Source of the DNA: Hyphomicrobiales bacterium
Lineage (GTDB): Bacteria > Pseudomonadota > Alphaproteobacteria > Rhizobiales > Rhizobiaceae
Length of the DNA: 64,000 nucleotides
Reading direction: 5' to 3'
Assembly: GCA_900473185.1 (NCBI GenBank)
Contig: UCKU01000013.1
Span: forward strand, 350,396-414,395
The translations under genes were made by a program, and so were the position numbers. Below are positions 43,541-52,594 of the stretch, piece after piece. Numbering within the stretch: position 1 is the stretch's first letter; every line of letters begins with the position of its first letter. The notes under the pieces are model-generated. The model was not told where the DNA came from and ran no database searches. It saw only the letters and a list, made by a program, of their open reading frames with translations.

Positions 43541-44716
43541 ATGCCAATGGCTTCAAAGGCCCGCCGGAAGGCAGAGCCTTTCAATCGCGTTGTATTGTGG
43601 CTGATTTTTGCCCTGCTCGTATCCGGAGTTCCGGCAAGCGCCGAAGAGCCGCTTCGATATCTTTTCGAGCTGCCAGCTGGCAAGGTTCAAGATGCCGGTG
43701 CTGGCAAGAAAGTTCGTCCTTTCATATGCTCGGTACCAGTCGCGCCGTTGATCGACATGAGTAAGCTGTTCAGCTTTTATAAGCCAAGCTACACGCAGTC
43801 GGAGGTCGATCCGGTCGCGATGAAAGCCTTCGCAAAGCGCTTGTGGCCGACAGGTGCCGTGACGAAGAGTATGCTGCAAATGATGCAGGCGGCGCTTGAC
43901 GTGCCAAGACAACGAAGAAACGCTGCCAATTGCATCGTGCGGCAGACACGGGTCTGGGCGGATGCCAATGCGCTGCTCGGCGGCGTCGAGGACAATGATC
44001 CGCTCGGACATCGTCAGGCGGTTCTCGCGGGTGGGTGGACAACGATTTCCTTTTCGAACGCCTATGCGGTAGCAAAGGAAATCGCGCCGCCGCCAAGCTC
44101 TGCCGATGCGCCCATCAAGGCCTGGTTCGCCAAGCTTTCGGATATGCTCGTTGCAGAATTCACGCCGGCGCCGCGCGAGCCAAAATATGTCTGGCTCGAC
44201 GGCAACAGCAACCATCGATACTGGGCCGCGGCCGCAGTTGGCCTGATGGCAGTTCATCTGCAGGATCGCAAGCGGTTCGACTGGTCGATGGATATTTTGA
44301 AATCAGCGCTGGATGAAGCGCCCTATGACGGCGGATTGCCGCGTGAGCTTTCCCGAGGTGGACGTTCGCTGAAATATCAGAATTTCGCCATGGATGCGAT
44401 CGCGATCCTCGTGCGGCTTGCCGATGTCAACAATGTCACGCTTACTCCTGATCAGGAAAAGAGGTTGCGGGCAATCGCCGGATTTGCCGCGACGATGTAT
44501 CTCCATCCCGACCAGTTAGAGGCAAAGATAGGATATCCTCAGGAGGTCGAGCCCGGTATGGTCACCTGGATCGATGTTCTGCTGCCGCATTTCAGGAGCC
44601 GCGATCCGGAGCTTGCCGAAAAGCTGGACCGGATAGCGCGGCCCTTGCGGCCGATGACCAATACCTTCGTCGCTTTGCCTGCGACCCGCCTCTTCGAAAA
44701 TGGGAGTAGCAAATAA
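43541..44716 (+). CDS. AlgL-like polysaccharide (alginate-type) lyase
   Basis: This 391-residue secreted protein starts at an ATG after GGAGAG; the signal peptide ends at PASA. It has the alginate lyase (PF05426) layout: FYKPSYTQSEVD, NCIVRQTRVWADANALLGG, catalytic NSNHRYWAAAAVGLMA and RSLKYQNFAMDAIAIL, where the Arg and Tyr of the AlgL active site are kept. AlgL cleaves beta-linked mannuronate by elimination and clears misplaced polymer from the periplasm. Here it is surrounded by exopolysaccharide genes but not by alg8/alg44/algG. It probably acts on a uronate-containing polymer of this locus. Confidence 0.83.
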   Translation: MPMASKARRKAEPFNRVVLWLIFALLVSGVPASAEEPLRYLFELPAGKVQDAGAGKKVRPFICSVPVAPLIDMSKLFSFYKPSYTQSEVDPVAMKAFAKRLWPTGAVTKSMLQMMQAALDVPRQRRNAANCIVRQTRVWADANALLGGVEDNDPLGHRQAVLAGGWTTISFSNAYAVAKEIAPPPSSADAPIKAWFAKLSDMLVAEFTPAPREPKYVWLDGNSNHRYWAAAAVGLMAVHLQDRKRFDWSMDILKSALDEAPYDGGLPRELSRGGRSLKYQNFAMDAIAILVRLADVNNVTLTPDQEKRLRAIAGFAATMYLHPDQLEAKIGYPQEVEPGMVTWIDVLLPHFRSRDPELAEKLDRIARPLRPMTNTFVALPATRLFENGSSK

Positions 44717-44727
44717 AAGGCTAGTGC

Positions 44728-45222
44728 CTATGCCTTTCGGACATTCGTGCCGCTCTTCCTCTGATCGGCAGCCCGTTCAGCTTCCGGGATGTCAGCGAAC
44801 AGGAAACGGCCGTAGGGGCCGACTTCGATGTTTTCACGAATGATGGTTGCCGGATTGCCTGCGGCGATGCAGCGCGACGGTATGTTCTTGGTCACGACGC
44901 TTCCCGAGCCGATGACGCACTCGTCGCCAATCTCGACACCTGGGAGGATTATGCTTCTGGCGCCGATAAAGCAGTGCTTGCCGATCTTGGTATTGCGATA
45001 AAGGCCACGCGTTCTGTCGTGAGTAAGAATGGCCACGTCGAATGCGACATACGACTTTTCGCCAACATAGATGCCCTTGGGATAGGTCTTGTCCAGCCGA
45101 ACGCTCAGCGAGAAGGTTGCCGTCGGATGAATGTTCATCCCCCAGAACCTCGTATAGTAATGGTACTTAGCCTTTACCAAAAGCGATCTCAGCCAGAGGA
45201 ATTTGTTCAAGCTGCGTGCCAT
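44728..45222 (-). CDS. Hexapeptide-repeat acyltransferase (WcaF/LacA-like)
   Basis: This 164-residue left-handed beta-helix protein shows MNIHPTATFSLSVRLDKTYP, the catalytic histidine region in VAILTHDRTRG, KIGKHCFIGARSIILPG and GDECVIGSGSVVTKNIPS. AAGGAG precedes the ATG. It is a sugar O- or N-acetyltransferase, the second hexapeptide enzyme of the locus. Confidence 0.88.
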   Translation of the reverse strand: MARSLNKFLWLRSLLVKAKYHYYTRFWGMNIHPTATFSLSVRLDKTYPKGIYVGEKSYVAFDVAILTHDRTRGLYRNTKIGKHCFIGARSIILPGVEIGDECVIGSGSVVTKNIPSRCIAAGNPATIIRENIEVGPYGRFLFADIPEAERAADQRKSGTNVRKA

Positions 45223-45534
45223 TAAACACCATCTCCTTGTTGCGTGAACATCTCAGTTCTATCGGTGCCGAACGCGGGGCATATAAAGCATGGACAACAG
45301 GCCGGTGGAAGCTGCTTTGTGTGCAGTGCCACAAAAAGCTTTGGATTGTCCGTTGTCGTTTCGCCTGGCGTCTCCGCGAATTTCTGTTAGCGTCGCGATG
45401 CCATCAGGGCGAGCAGGGTATCTAGCGTCCGTCCTGACGGGTCTGGCGGCTCAATTATGCCACAAGAGATCCGAATAGGCTTTACTCCCGCCCTTTAACA
45501 CCAAGGCATGTTCGCATCGCAGGAACCGATATGA
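45223..45534. other. Divergent intergenic region
   Basis: These 312 bp lie between two divergent genes. Apart from presumed promoters nothing is recognisable. Confidence 0.5.
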
Positions 45535-46464
45535 ATGAGACATAATGTTTTTCGCGTTGTCTGCATCGTCGTTTCCATCCTCCTCCTCGTCGTTTCGCTC
45601 CAATATGTTTCCTATATCTGGCCCATGGCGATCGTCGGTGCGCTGCAGATGCAGATCTGCGTTGCGTGCCTTGCCATCATCCTTCTGTCCGCTCTCTCCG
45701 TCCGGCATTGGTATAGCCTGCTGCTCGGCGCGGCTTGCGTCGTGTTGATTGCCCACCCGATTCTGATGCTTAGGGAATTTGCTCAGCCGCCGGCATCAGG
45801 TGCGGTGCCAGCCTTAAGCTTGCTGTCGATCAAGATTGTCGATGAAAAAGTGGACGACGCGGCCTTGCAGCAGACGATTGAAGAGGCCAACGCCGACATT
45901 CTTATTGTGACAAGTGCCAGTTCCCTAGCCAACCGGCACGATCTCGCCCGCCAATCCTATCCATTTCGCATCGGCTGCGAGGACCCAGTCAATGCACGCT
46001 GCACAGTCATGCTTCTGTCGCGCCGGCCTCTTGCGGATACCCGTTTCCAGGAGTTGAGCCCTATTGGCAGTGAATTGGCTGCCGCTTCCCTTTCTATTGA
46101 TGGAACGCGCGTCCGCGTTTTCGCCACGCGTCTTTCCAAGATGTGGTTCGATACGTTCCATAGCTTCGAGCTCTTCACCATCACCCGTGTGCTTCGGGGC
46201 ACCCGCGAGCCTGTCTTGCTGGCCGGAGATTTCAGTGCACCTGTCATCGTGCCGGACATGCGCTGGTTCCTTGGCAACAACAGGTTGCGCAATGCCTATT
46301 CAGAGCCGGCCACTTGGCCCGTCGCTTTCGGCCCTCTCGGCATCAGCAATGATCACGTCTTTTTCAGAGCGCCGCTTTCCGTCCTGTCCTTCAAACGGAC
46401 CGATGAAAGAGGGCAGTCGGGATATATTTCGCTTCTTTCCGATGTCGCAATCACGACTGAGTAA
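45535..46464 (+). CDS. Membrane-anchored EEP-fold protein, probably catalytically dead
   Basis: This 309-residue protein has three N-terminal helices (about residues 5-80) and a periplasmic endonuclease/exonuclease/phosphatase-type domain. The fold is recognisable by ANADILIVTSASS, VRVFATRLSK, VLLAGDFSAPV and ISNDHVFF. The usual metal and catalytic residues are mostly replaced: the glutamate of LQE, the asparagine of GDFN (here GDFS) and the histidine of the final SDH (here SDVA). It may bind rather than cleave, for example as a scaffold for export. AGGA stands ten bases before the ATG at 45535. Confidence 0.75.
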   Translation: MRHNVFRVVCIVVSILLLVVSLQYVSYIWPMAIVGALQMQICVACLAIILLSALSVRHWYSLLLGAACVVLIAHPILMLREFAQPPASGAVPALSLLSIKIVDEKVDDAALQQTIEEANADILIVTSASSLANRHDLARQSYPFRIGCEDPVNARCTVMLLSRRPLADTRFQELSPIGSELAAASLSIDGTRVRVFATRLSKMWFDTFHSFELFTITRVLRGTREPVLLAGDFSAPVIVPDMRWFLGNNRLRNAYSEPATWPVAFGPLGISNDHVFFRAPLSVLSFKRTDERGQSGYISLLSDVAITTE

Positions 46465-46627
46465 GATGCGCGCTACGCGGGAAGTTTTCGCCCCGCAATT
46501 GCGATACACTCAAAATTATTCAAAAAAAACCGATAGTTGATTAAAACTTTAATTGTTGTTCGGTGCCAATCTTAAACCCGTGGCCCTCAAAATAGCTCCT
46601 GCAGCACTGATGCTTCTGGAGATTTTG

Positions 46628-49003
46628 ATGCCTAGCACGATCTATCTCGATACCACGGCCGGCGAGACCGAATTGCGCAAAGCGCTTGCGACCGTTGCCA
46701 ATAGCGGCGGCACGGTTGTGCTGGCAAAGGATGCCGATATTACGGTCAGCAAGGCGATCTATGTCGCAATCGGATCAGGCGATGTCACCATAGATCTCAA
46801 CGGCGGCACCCTGCATCAGGTCACGGCTACTGAGAGAGTTCTCGGTGTTGGGGGAGCGGAATCCCCCCTACAAAGCGTCACGCTCGGATCCGACGCATCG
46901 AACAATGCAACCATCACCTATGCAACCCTGCCGCAGAACATACAGGTCGGCAGTTGGATAAAAGTGACTGCAGATGACAGCCTGCCAGGAGACCATATCG
47001 ACCCGGGTGATGCCGGTCAGACGACGAAGCTTGGGCAGGCGGCCAAAGTCATTGCCATCAATGGCAACACAGTCGTTCTTGAAGGCTCGCTCGTCGAGCA
47101 GAATCTTTACGCGACCAATGTCCGTGCGACCGTCTATGCCGAAGGCCAGTTTACGATCAAGAACGGCACGATCGATGGCGTGAGCGGCGAATACAGCACG
47201 ACCGGCGGCGATCTGCTCAACCTGCGCAATCTGGTCGATGCGGTCGTCGATAACGTTAGGATAAAGGACGGTTCTGGTGGCATCAATATCGTTAACAACG
47301 TCAATGCCCACCTGACTGATATCATCGGCGCCAATCTGTATGCTGCCATTCACACCGGTGCGTCACTGAACACGCTGATCGACGGCCTCTTCGCCGAGCA
47401 CGTCGGTCAGGCCATCGCGGTTCAAGGCATCGGAACGATCGCAAATGCCGCAAGCGCATCGGCCTATGGCGCCGAAGTCAATTTCCTTGCCAAGAATTCG
47501 GTCGTCTACGACGCATCGAACTCGGCATACGACTTTCATTCGGAGAGCCGGAACGGAGTCTATACGGATGATCTCTCGTTCTATTCGCGCATGTTCGGCG
47601 ATTTCCGAGGGATAGGGAATTCCTTCACCAATAGCGGCAGTGTCGGCGATGCCTACGGTATACAGTTCTATGAATATGGCGATGGCGACGCCCGCAATTC
47701 GATTGTCGACAACCTAATCCTGCGTGAAATACAGAACTACGCCTTCATCATATCGAATTCGCCGGAGGCGAATATCGTCAAAAACAGCGTCTTCGAGAGC
47801 CTTCTTCAGGGATACAACATCCCTGAGTCGATGGTCAAATTCCTCAATACGGTGCTGCTCACCGGTGTCGTACCCGGGAATGACACCCTTGTCGGCACGG
47901 CTGCTGCCGACAAGCTTCTTGGCGGTGTGGGCGCTGACAACCTCTCGGGCGGCGACGGTAACGACTATATTTGGGGCGGTGACAAAGCCGATTTGCTTAC
48001 CGGTGGGACCGGACACGACCGCTTCGCCTATCATGCGCTGGGCGAAGGCGGAGATATCATCACGGATTTTCAAATGGGCGCGAATGGCGACGTTATCGAT
48101 GTCTCGGTTCTTGCCGCGCGTTTGGGATGGGGAAGCGGTGACCTGATCACAGATGGCCATATCCGGGTCATCCAGAGCGGAACATCAACTCTAGTTCAGG
48201 CCAATGACGGTCAGGGCTGGTCGACGCTCGCCTTGTTGCAAAATACGGTTACCGCGGACTTCGATACGCACAATCTCCAGACATCGCTCTCTGCGACCAT
48301 GCAATGGGCAGTCGACACGCCTACGTCTCCTTCGACGCCCCCGACGCCTCATACAGGCACGGACAAGGCCGATAGTTTCGCCGCCGGCAAAGGTGCCGAC
48401 CTCTATTACGGTTCCGCCGGTGATGACAGTTACGTCTTCAACGATACCGGCGATCACGTCACTGGCGAATTGGCCGACGGCGGCAAGGATACGATATGGT
48501 CCTCCGTCGGCGTCGATCTACGCGGCGAGTCATTCGTCGAGAATTTGCGGCTTACCGGGGCTGCCGAAATCAGCGGTATCGGCAATGCTCTCGCCAACAT
48601 GATTAGCGGCAATGCCCAGAGCAATACAATCGCTGGCGCCGGCGGCGTTGATTCTCTTTATGGAGGTGGTGGGGCAGACACGTTCTACTTTGCCGAGATG
48701 GGGGCGGCAAACAAGGATACGATCTGGGACTTTAGTGACGACGATAAGGTCATGCTATCGGAGTCGGTATTTGCGGGGCTCGATTCAAACGGCGATCATA
48801 TTCTTGATGAGGCGGCGTTCACGATCTTGACCAAGGTGGGAGCATTTACGACGAGCAGCGGACCGCAAGTGATCTACAATTCGGCAAGCGGCATAGTCTC
48901 CTACGATGCCGACGGATCTGGCGGGAAGGCGGCGCAGGACATCGCTTTTATCGGCGTTAACAAGGCGTTCTTCGGTTACGACGACGTGATATTAACCTAC
49001 TGA
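46628..49003 (+). CDS. Secreted beta-helix/RTX polysaccharide-active protein
   Basis: This protein of about 791 residues lacks an N-terminal signal peptide, as expected for type I secretion. Residues 1-410 read as a right-handed parallel beta-helix (DLNGGTLHQV, IKNGTIDGVSG, NSAYDFHSESRNGVY). RTX calcium-binding repeats occur near 416-470 (GGVGADNLSGGDGNDYIWGG) and near 655-695 (GAGGVDSLYGGGGADTFYF), with a further degenerate set near 575-625. It ends in a C-terminal region rich in Asp and hydrophobics. The architecture matches secreted lyases, glycanases and mannuronan epimerases, but the AlgE DPHE motif is not clearly present. CTGGAG precedes the ATG at 46628. Exporter genes follow. Confidence 0.82.
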   Translation: MPSTIYLDTTAGETELRKALATVANSGGTVVLAKDADITVSKAIYVAIGSGDVTIDLNGGTLHQVTATERVLGVGGAESPLQSVTLGSDASNNATITYATLPQNIQVGSWIKVTADDSLPGDHIDPGDAGQTTKLGQAAKVIAINGNTVVLEGSLVEQNLYATNVRATVYAEGQFTIKNGTIDGVSGEYSTTGGDLLNLRNLVDAVVDNVRIKDGSGGINIVNNVNAHLTDIIGANLYAAIHTGASLNTLIDGLFAEHVGQAIAVQGIGTIANAASASAYGAEVNFLAKNSVVYDASNSAYDFHSESRNGVYTDDLSFYSRMFGDFRGIGNSFTNSGSVGDAYGIQFYEYGDGDARNSIVDNLILREIQNYAFIISNSPEANIVKNSVFESLLQGYNIPESMVKFLNTVLLTGVVPGNDTLVGTAAADKLLGGVGADNLSGGDGNDYIWGGDKADLLTGGTGHDRFAYHALGEGGDIITDFQMGANGDVIDVSVLAARLGWGSGDLITDGHIRVIQSGTSTLVQANDGQGWSTLALLQNTVTADFDTHNLQTSLSATMQWAVDTPTSPSTPPTPHTGTDKADSFAAGKGADLYYGSAGDDSYVFNDTGDHVTGELADGGKDTIWSSVGVDLRGESFVENLRLTGAAEISGIGNALANMISGNAQSNTIAGAGGVDSLYGGGGADTFYFAEMGAANKDTIWDFSDDDKVMLSESVFAGLDSNGDHILDEAAFTILTKVGAFTTSSGPQVIYNSASGIVSYDADGSGGKAAQDIAFIGVNKAFFGYDDVILTY

Positions 49004-49342
49004 CCTCGGATAGGCGGGGCAATCGATCTCTAATCCCGCCACCGATGGTCGCTCATCAGCGAGGTTTCGTCCAATTTAGGGCTGGTTTGACGTAGATAGA
49101 TCAACAAGCGCTAAGTTCTTTTATCTTTTGGCTTTCCTGCTGTGTTTGTTACGTCTCTCGAAAGGCATGTTGACGTTAATTTTGTTGAGAGATTCTATTT
49201 TACCCAAAATTTATTTTATTTTAGGTTCGGGATCGGAGGCGCGACCTTGCTGTCACAGTGTCGCATATCTTTTAAGACGTTTCTGTGATGTTACAGAGAA
49301 GATCGCTGGAGGGGCATTACCTTCGGGCGCTGTTCAGAAGGT
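49004..49342 (+). promoter_or_regulatory. AT-rich leader upstream of the type I secretion genes
   Basis: This 339-bp region is markedly AT-rich and gene-free. It contains two short symmetric sequences, CTGTCACAG (about 49250) and CTGTGATGTTACAG (about 49284), which may be regulator sites. No factor is assigned. Confidence 0.35.
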
Positions 49343-51121
49343 GTGGAAGATTTGAATAATTTAATAGCTGGCTTTGTGCTGCCGCAGAACAAGACCACCG
49401 GTGCTGAGGCTTTCTCGCGCTGCAAGAGCGCGTTCGTGGTGGTCGCACTGGCAAGCGCTCTGGTCAATATTCTATATCTGACCGGTTCGTTTTTCATGCT
49501 GCAGGTTTACGATCGCGTCATTCCCAGTCGCAGCATTCCCTCGCTCATCGCTTTGTCGCTGCTGGCGCTCCTCCTCTACGTTTTCCAAGGCGTTTTCGAT
49601 GTTCTGCGCGGCCGTATGCTCGTCCGTATTTCCGGCGTCTTCGATGAGGTGCTGAGCGGGCGTATTTTCAACTCGGTCATGAGGGGACCGGTCAAAACGA
49701 GGGTTGAAGGCGACGGGCTGCAAACCCTTCGCGATTTCGATCAGATTCGCAGCTTTCTTTCGAGCTCTGGCCCGGCGGCGTTTCTGGACCTGCCCTGGAT
49801 GCCCATCTACATTGCGATATGCTTTATGTTTCATCCGATCATAGGCGCGATTGCCATCGGAGGCGCATTGGTTTTGGTCGCGCTGACATTCCTCACCCAT
49901 CGAGCAGCGCAGGTGTCCACAAAACAGGCTACCGAACTCGGCAATCGGCGCAATGCTTATCTGCAGGCCGCCCAGAGAAACGCCGAAGTTGTTCAGGCCA
50001 TGGGAATGAGGGGCGATCTGGCCGACAGGTGGCTCGAACAGAATGATGCGTACCGGATGATGTCGCGCGCAGGTTCCGACACAGGCAACGTCTATTCCAC
50101 GATCTCCAAAATTTTCCGGGCGGTCTTGCAGTCCGGAGTGCTTGCAACTGGCGCTGTTCTGGTAATCGAAAACCAGGCGACCGGCGGGATCATTATTGCA
50201 TCGTCTATTCTTACGTCGCGATCACTGGCCCCTGTCGAACAGGCGATTGCCAACTGGCGGGGGTTTGTTTCAGCCCAGCAAGCATGGAAACGTCTTAAGA
50301 CTACCTTCCGTGAATTGCCGGAGAATACGACCCCGCTCAGGCTGCGCGCACCTTATCGCCAGCTGACGGTGGAACAGCTCGTGAGTGGTCCCCCCGGCAG
50401 ACAAGACTTCACCATCATGGGGATCAGTTTTTCGGTCGATGCTGGTAGCGCTGTCGGCGTAATCGGTCCTAGTGCGTCCGGTAAATCGTCGCTCGCCCGC
50501 GCGATTACCGGTATCTGGCCTGCCTATCGCGGTTCGGTCCGGCTTGACGGCGCCGCACTCGATCAATGGGATGACACGGCCCTCGGCGCACATATCGGCT
50601 ACCTGCCACAGGATATCGAGCTTTTTTCGGGTACTGTTGCAGAGAACATCTCGCGATTTCAGCCAAATGCTGAGGCTGAAGCGGTTATTGCTGCTGCTGA
50701 AATCGCCGGAGTGCACGAGATGATCCTGCGTTTGCCGAACGGCTATGAAACCCAGATTGGTCCAAGTGGTTCGATGTTGTCTGCCGGCCAACGGCAACGC
50801 GTCGCGCTGGCGCGCGCTCTTTACAAGGATCCTTTCCTTGTTGTGCTGGACGAACCGAATTCCAATCTGGATGCTGAGGGAGAAGCCGCACTCGCGGAAG
50901 CTATTCTCGCCGTGCGCCGGCGCGGCGGTATCGTCGTCATCATTGCACATCGGCCCAACGCGCTCGCCGGCTGTGACTATGTGCTGATGATGAAGGATGG
51001 TAAACTTGCGGCATTCGGGCCTAAGGACGAAGTGCTTGCGAAGGTTTTGCGGCGGGAAATCAAGCCGATTCCCGCAGAACGATCGACCCTGAAAATTGTT
51101 GGCGATTCCCAGGAGCAGTGA
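49343..51121 (+). CDS. prsD: Type I secretion ABC transporter (PrsD-like)
   Basis: This inner-membrane exporter has 592 residues with no C39 domain. The membrane domain starts near residue 28 (FVVVALASALVNILYLTGSF) and includes VYDRVIPSRSIPSLIAL, the signature of PrtD/PrsD-type transporters. The ATPase has Walker A IGPSASGKSS, LPQDIELFSGTVAENI, signature LSAGQRQRVALARAL and LVVLDEPNSNLD. It starts with GTG. It energises export of RTX proteins such as the ones at 46.6 and 57.9 kb. The next gene codes for the adaptor. Confidence 0.9.
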   Translation: MEDLNNLIAGFVLPQNKTTGAEAFSRCKSAFVVVALASALVNILYLTGSFFMLQVYDRVIPSRSIPSLIALSLLALLLYVFQGVFDVLRGRMLVRISGVFDEVLSGRIFNSVMRGPVKTRVEGDGLQTLRDFDQIRSFLSSSGPAAFLDLPWMPIYIAICFMFHPIIGAIAIGGALVLVALTFLTHRAAQVSTKQATELGNRRNAYLQAAQRNAEVVQAMGMRGDLADRWLEQNDAYRMMSRAGSDTGNVYSTISKIFRAVLQSGVLATGAVLVIENQATGGIIIASSILTSRSLAPVEQAIANWRGFVSAQQAWKRLKTTFRELPENTTPLRLRAPYRQLTVEQLVSGPPGRQDFTIMGISFSVDAGSAVGVIGPSASGKSSLARAITGIWPAYRGSVRLDGAALDQWDDTALGAHIGYLPQDIELFSGTVAENISRFQPNAEAEAVIAAAEIAGVHEMILRLPNGYETQIGPSGSMLSAGQRQRVALARALYKDPFLVVLDEPNSNLDAEGEAALAEAILAVRRRGGIVVIIAHRPNALAGCDYVLMMKDGKLAAFGPKDEVLAKVLRREIKPIPAERSTLKIVGDSQEQ

Positions 51122-51125
51122 CATC

Positions 51126-52427
51126 GTGACGGTATCTGAATCTCAGCGGTCGCTGCGGCGCCATTCGGTGATGGTCGTCGCAATGGCAATCTTGCTTGTC
51201 GGCAACATCGGGGGGTGGGCAGCGACAACAACACTTTCAAATGCCGTCGTCGGCGAGGCAACTGTTGTTATCGACGACAACGTCAAGAAGATACAGCACC
51301 TTGTTGGTGGTATCGTTTCCGAAATCTCGGTCAGCGAAGGCAGCCATGTCAACGCAGGTGAGGTACTGCTGAAGCTCGACGGGACTTCCGTTAAGGCCAA
51401 TCTCGGTATCATCAACAGCAACCTCGCGCAGCTTTACGTTCGTAGAAGTCGTCTTGAAGCGGAACGGCTTGGGCAACCGAATTTTTCAATGGACGAACTG
51501 CGGGCCAAGGGTGTCGATCTCGAAGGAAATAAGCTGCTGATTGATGGCGAATTGCAGCTCTTCAAGACGCGTCAATCTTCAATGGTCGGACGCAAAAAGC
51601 AGCTTGAAGAGAAAATGGCTCAGCTTGACGAGGAGATCAAAGGCGACACCATACAGCTGCAGGCGATCGACGATGCCACCACACTCGTCAATGAAGAGCT
51701 TGCTGCAACGGAAGAGCTTTATGAGAAGAAGCTCGTGACCATGCAAAAGATCAACAGTTTGAAACGCCAGAAGGCCGATCTTGATGGCAGCCGCGGTAGC
51801 CGGGTTGCATACCGTGCTCAGGCAGAGGGCAAGATTGCCGAGATCAAACTGCAGGTTCTTCAGCTTGATGCGGACCAAAGTGCCGAAAATTCCAAGGACC
51901 TCACGGATGTCGAGGGTAATATTGCGGAGATGGAGGAGCGTCGTATCGCTGCCCTCGATCAGCTTCAGCGGCTGGATTTGAAGGCTCCGCTGAGCGGCCG
52001 AATTTACCAGCTTTCCGTCCATACGCTCGGCGGCGTCGTCACGCCAGGCGAAACGCTTATGCTGTTGGCGCCGGACAATCGTGCCCTCACGGTCGAGGCA
52101 AAGATTGCAACGCGCAACATCGATCAGGTGCATGTCGATCAGGATGTCGACATTCGATTCACTGCATTCGATCAACGATCGACGCCTGAAGTTCAGGGCA
52201 AGGTCCTGTCGGTATCTCCAGATGCCATCACCGAAGAGCGCACAGGTGCAAAATATTATCCGGTGCGCATAAGACCGGAACCCGAAAGTCTCGCAAAGCT
52301 GCAGGGCATGAAGCTCTACCCCGGCATGCCGGCTGAAATCTTTATCAAGGTTGCCGATCGCTCGGTCATATCCTACCTGACCAAGCCGCTAACGGACCAG
52401 ATGAAGCACACCTTCCGCGAGGAATAG
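51126..52427 (+). CDS. prsE: Type I secretion membrane-fusion protein (HlyD family, PrsE-like)
   Basis: This periplasmic adaptor has about 433 residues. One N-terminal membrane helix (VMVVAMAILLVGNIGGWAA) is followed by split lipoyl/beta-barrel segments (VKKIQHLVGGIVSEISVSEG, DLKAPLSGRIYQLSVHTLGG) around a long coiled coil (about residues 95-290). GTG at 51126 lies four bases after the ATPase stop, with AGGAG upstream. The outer-membrane TolC partner is not in the window, as is usual. Confidence 0.9.
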   Translation: MTVSESQRSLRRHSVMVVAMAILLVGNIGGWAATTTLSNAVVGEATVVIDDNVKKIQHLVGGIVSEISVSEGSHVNAGEVLLKLDGTSVKANLGIINSNLAQLYVRRSRLEAERLGQPNFSMDELRAKGVDLEGNKLLIDGELQLFKTRQSSMVGRKKQLEEKMAQLDEEIKGDTIQLQAIDDATTLVNEELAATEELYEKKLVTMQKINSLKRQKADLDGSRGSRVAYRAQAEGKIAEIKLQVLQLDADQSAENSKDLTDVEGNIAEMEERRIAALDQLQRLDLKAPLSGRIYQLSVHTLGGVVTPGETLMLLAPDNRALTVEAKIATRNIDQVHVDQDVDIRFTAFDQRSTPEVQGKVLSVSPDAITEERTGAKYYPVRIRPEPESLAKLQGMKLYPGMPAEIFIKVADRSVISYLTKPLTDQMKHTFREE

Positions 52428-52540
52428 CCGCCGACCGGGCTGCGCTAGGGACAGAAATGCAATTGCCAATCGGGCAGAGCGACAACGCTTGAATCGCGAT
52501 AGCTTCTGGATTTCCAACTCAGCAGGAGAGCAAAAAATAA

Positions 52541-52571
52541 AGCCGCATGAGAGCAACTCATGCGGCTTTTT
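52541..52571. terminator. Strong bidirectional intrinsic terminator
   Basis: A perfect 10-bp stem (AGCCGCATGA and TCATGCGGCT) with a 7-base loop is flanked by AAAAAATAA and TTTTTGC. It ends the secretion operon and the convergent glycosyltransferase transcript. Confidence 0.9.
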
Positions 52572-52594
52572 GCTTGTCTGCCTGCTATCGGAGA

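Noticed and set aside
45531..45545. Tiny four-codon ORF overlapping the start of the EEP-fold gene
   Set aside because: It could be a leader peptide, but a stop-start overlap of this length is expected by chance and has no further support.
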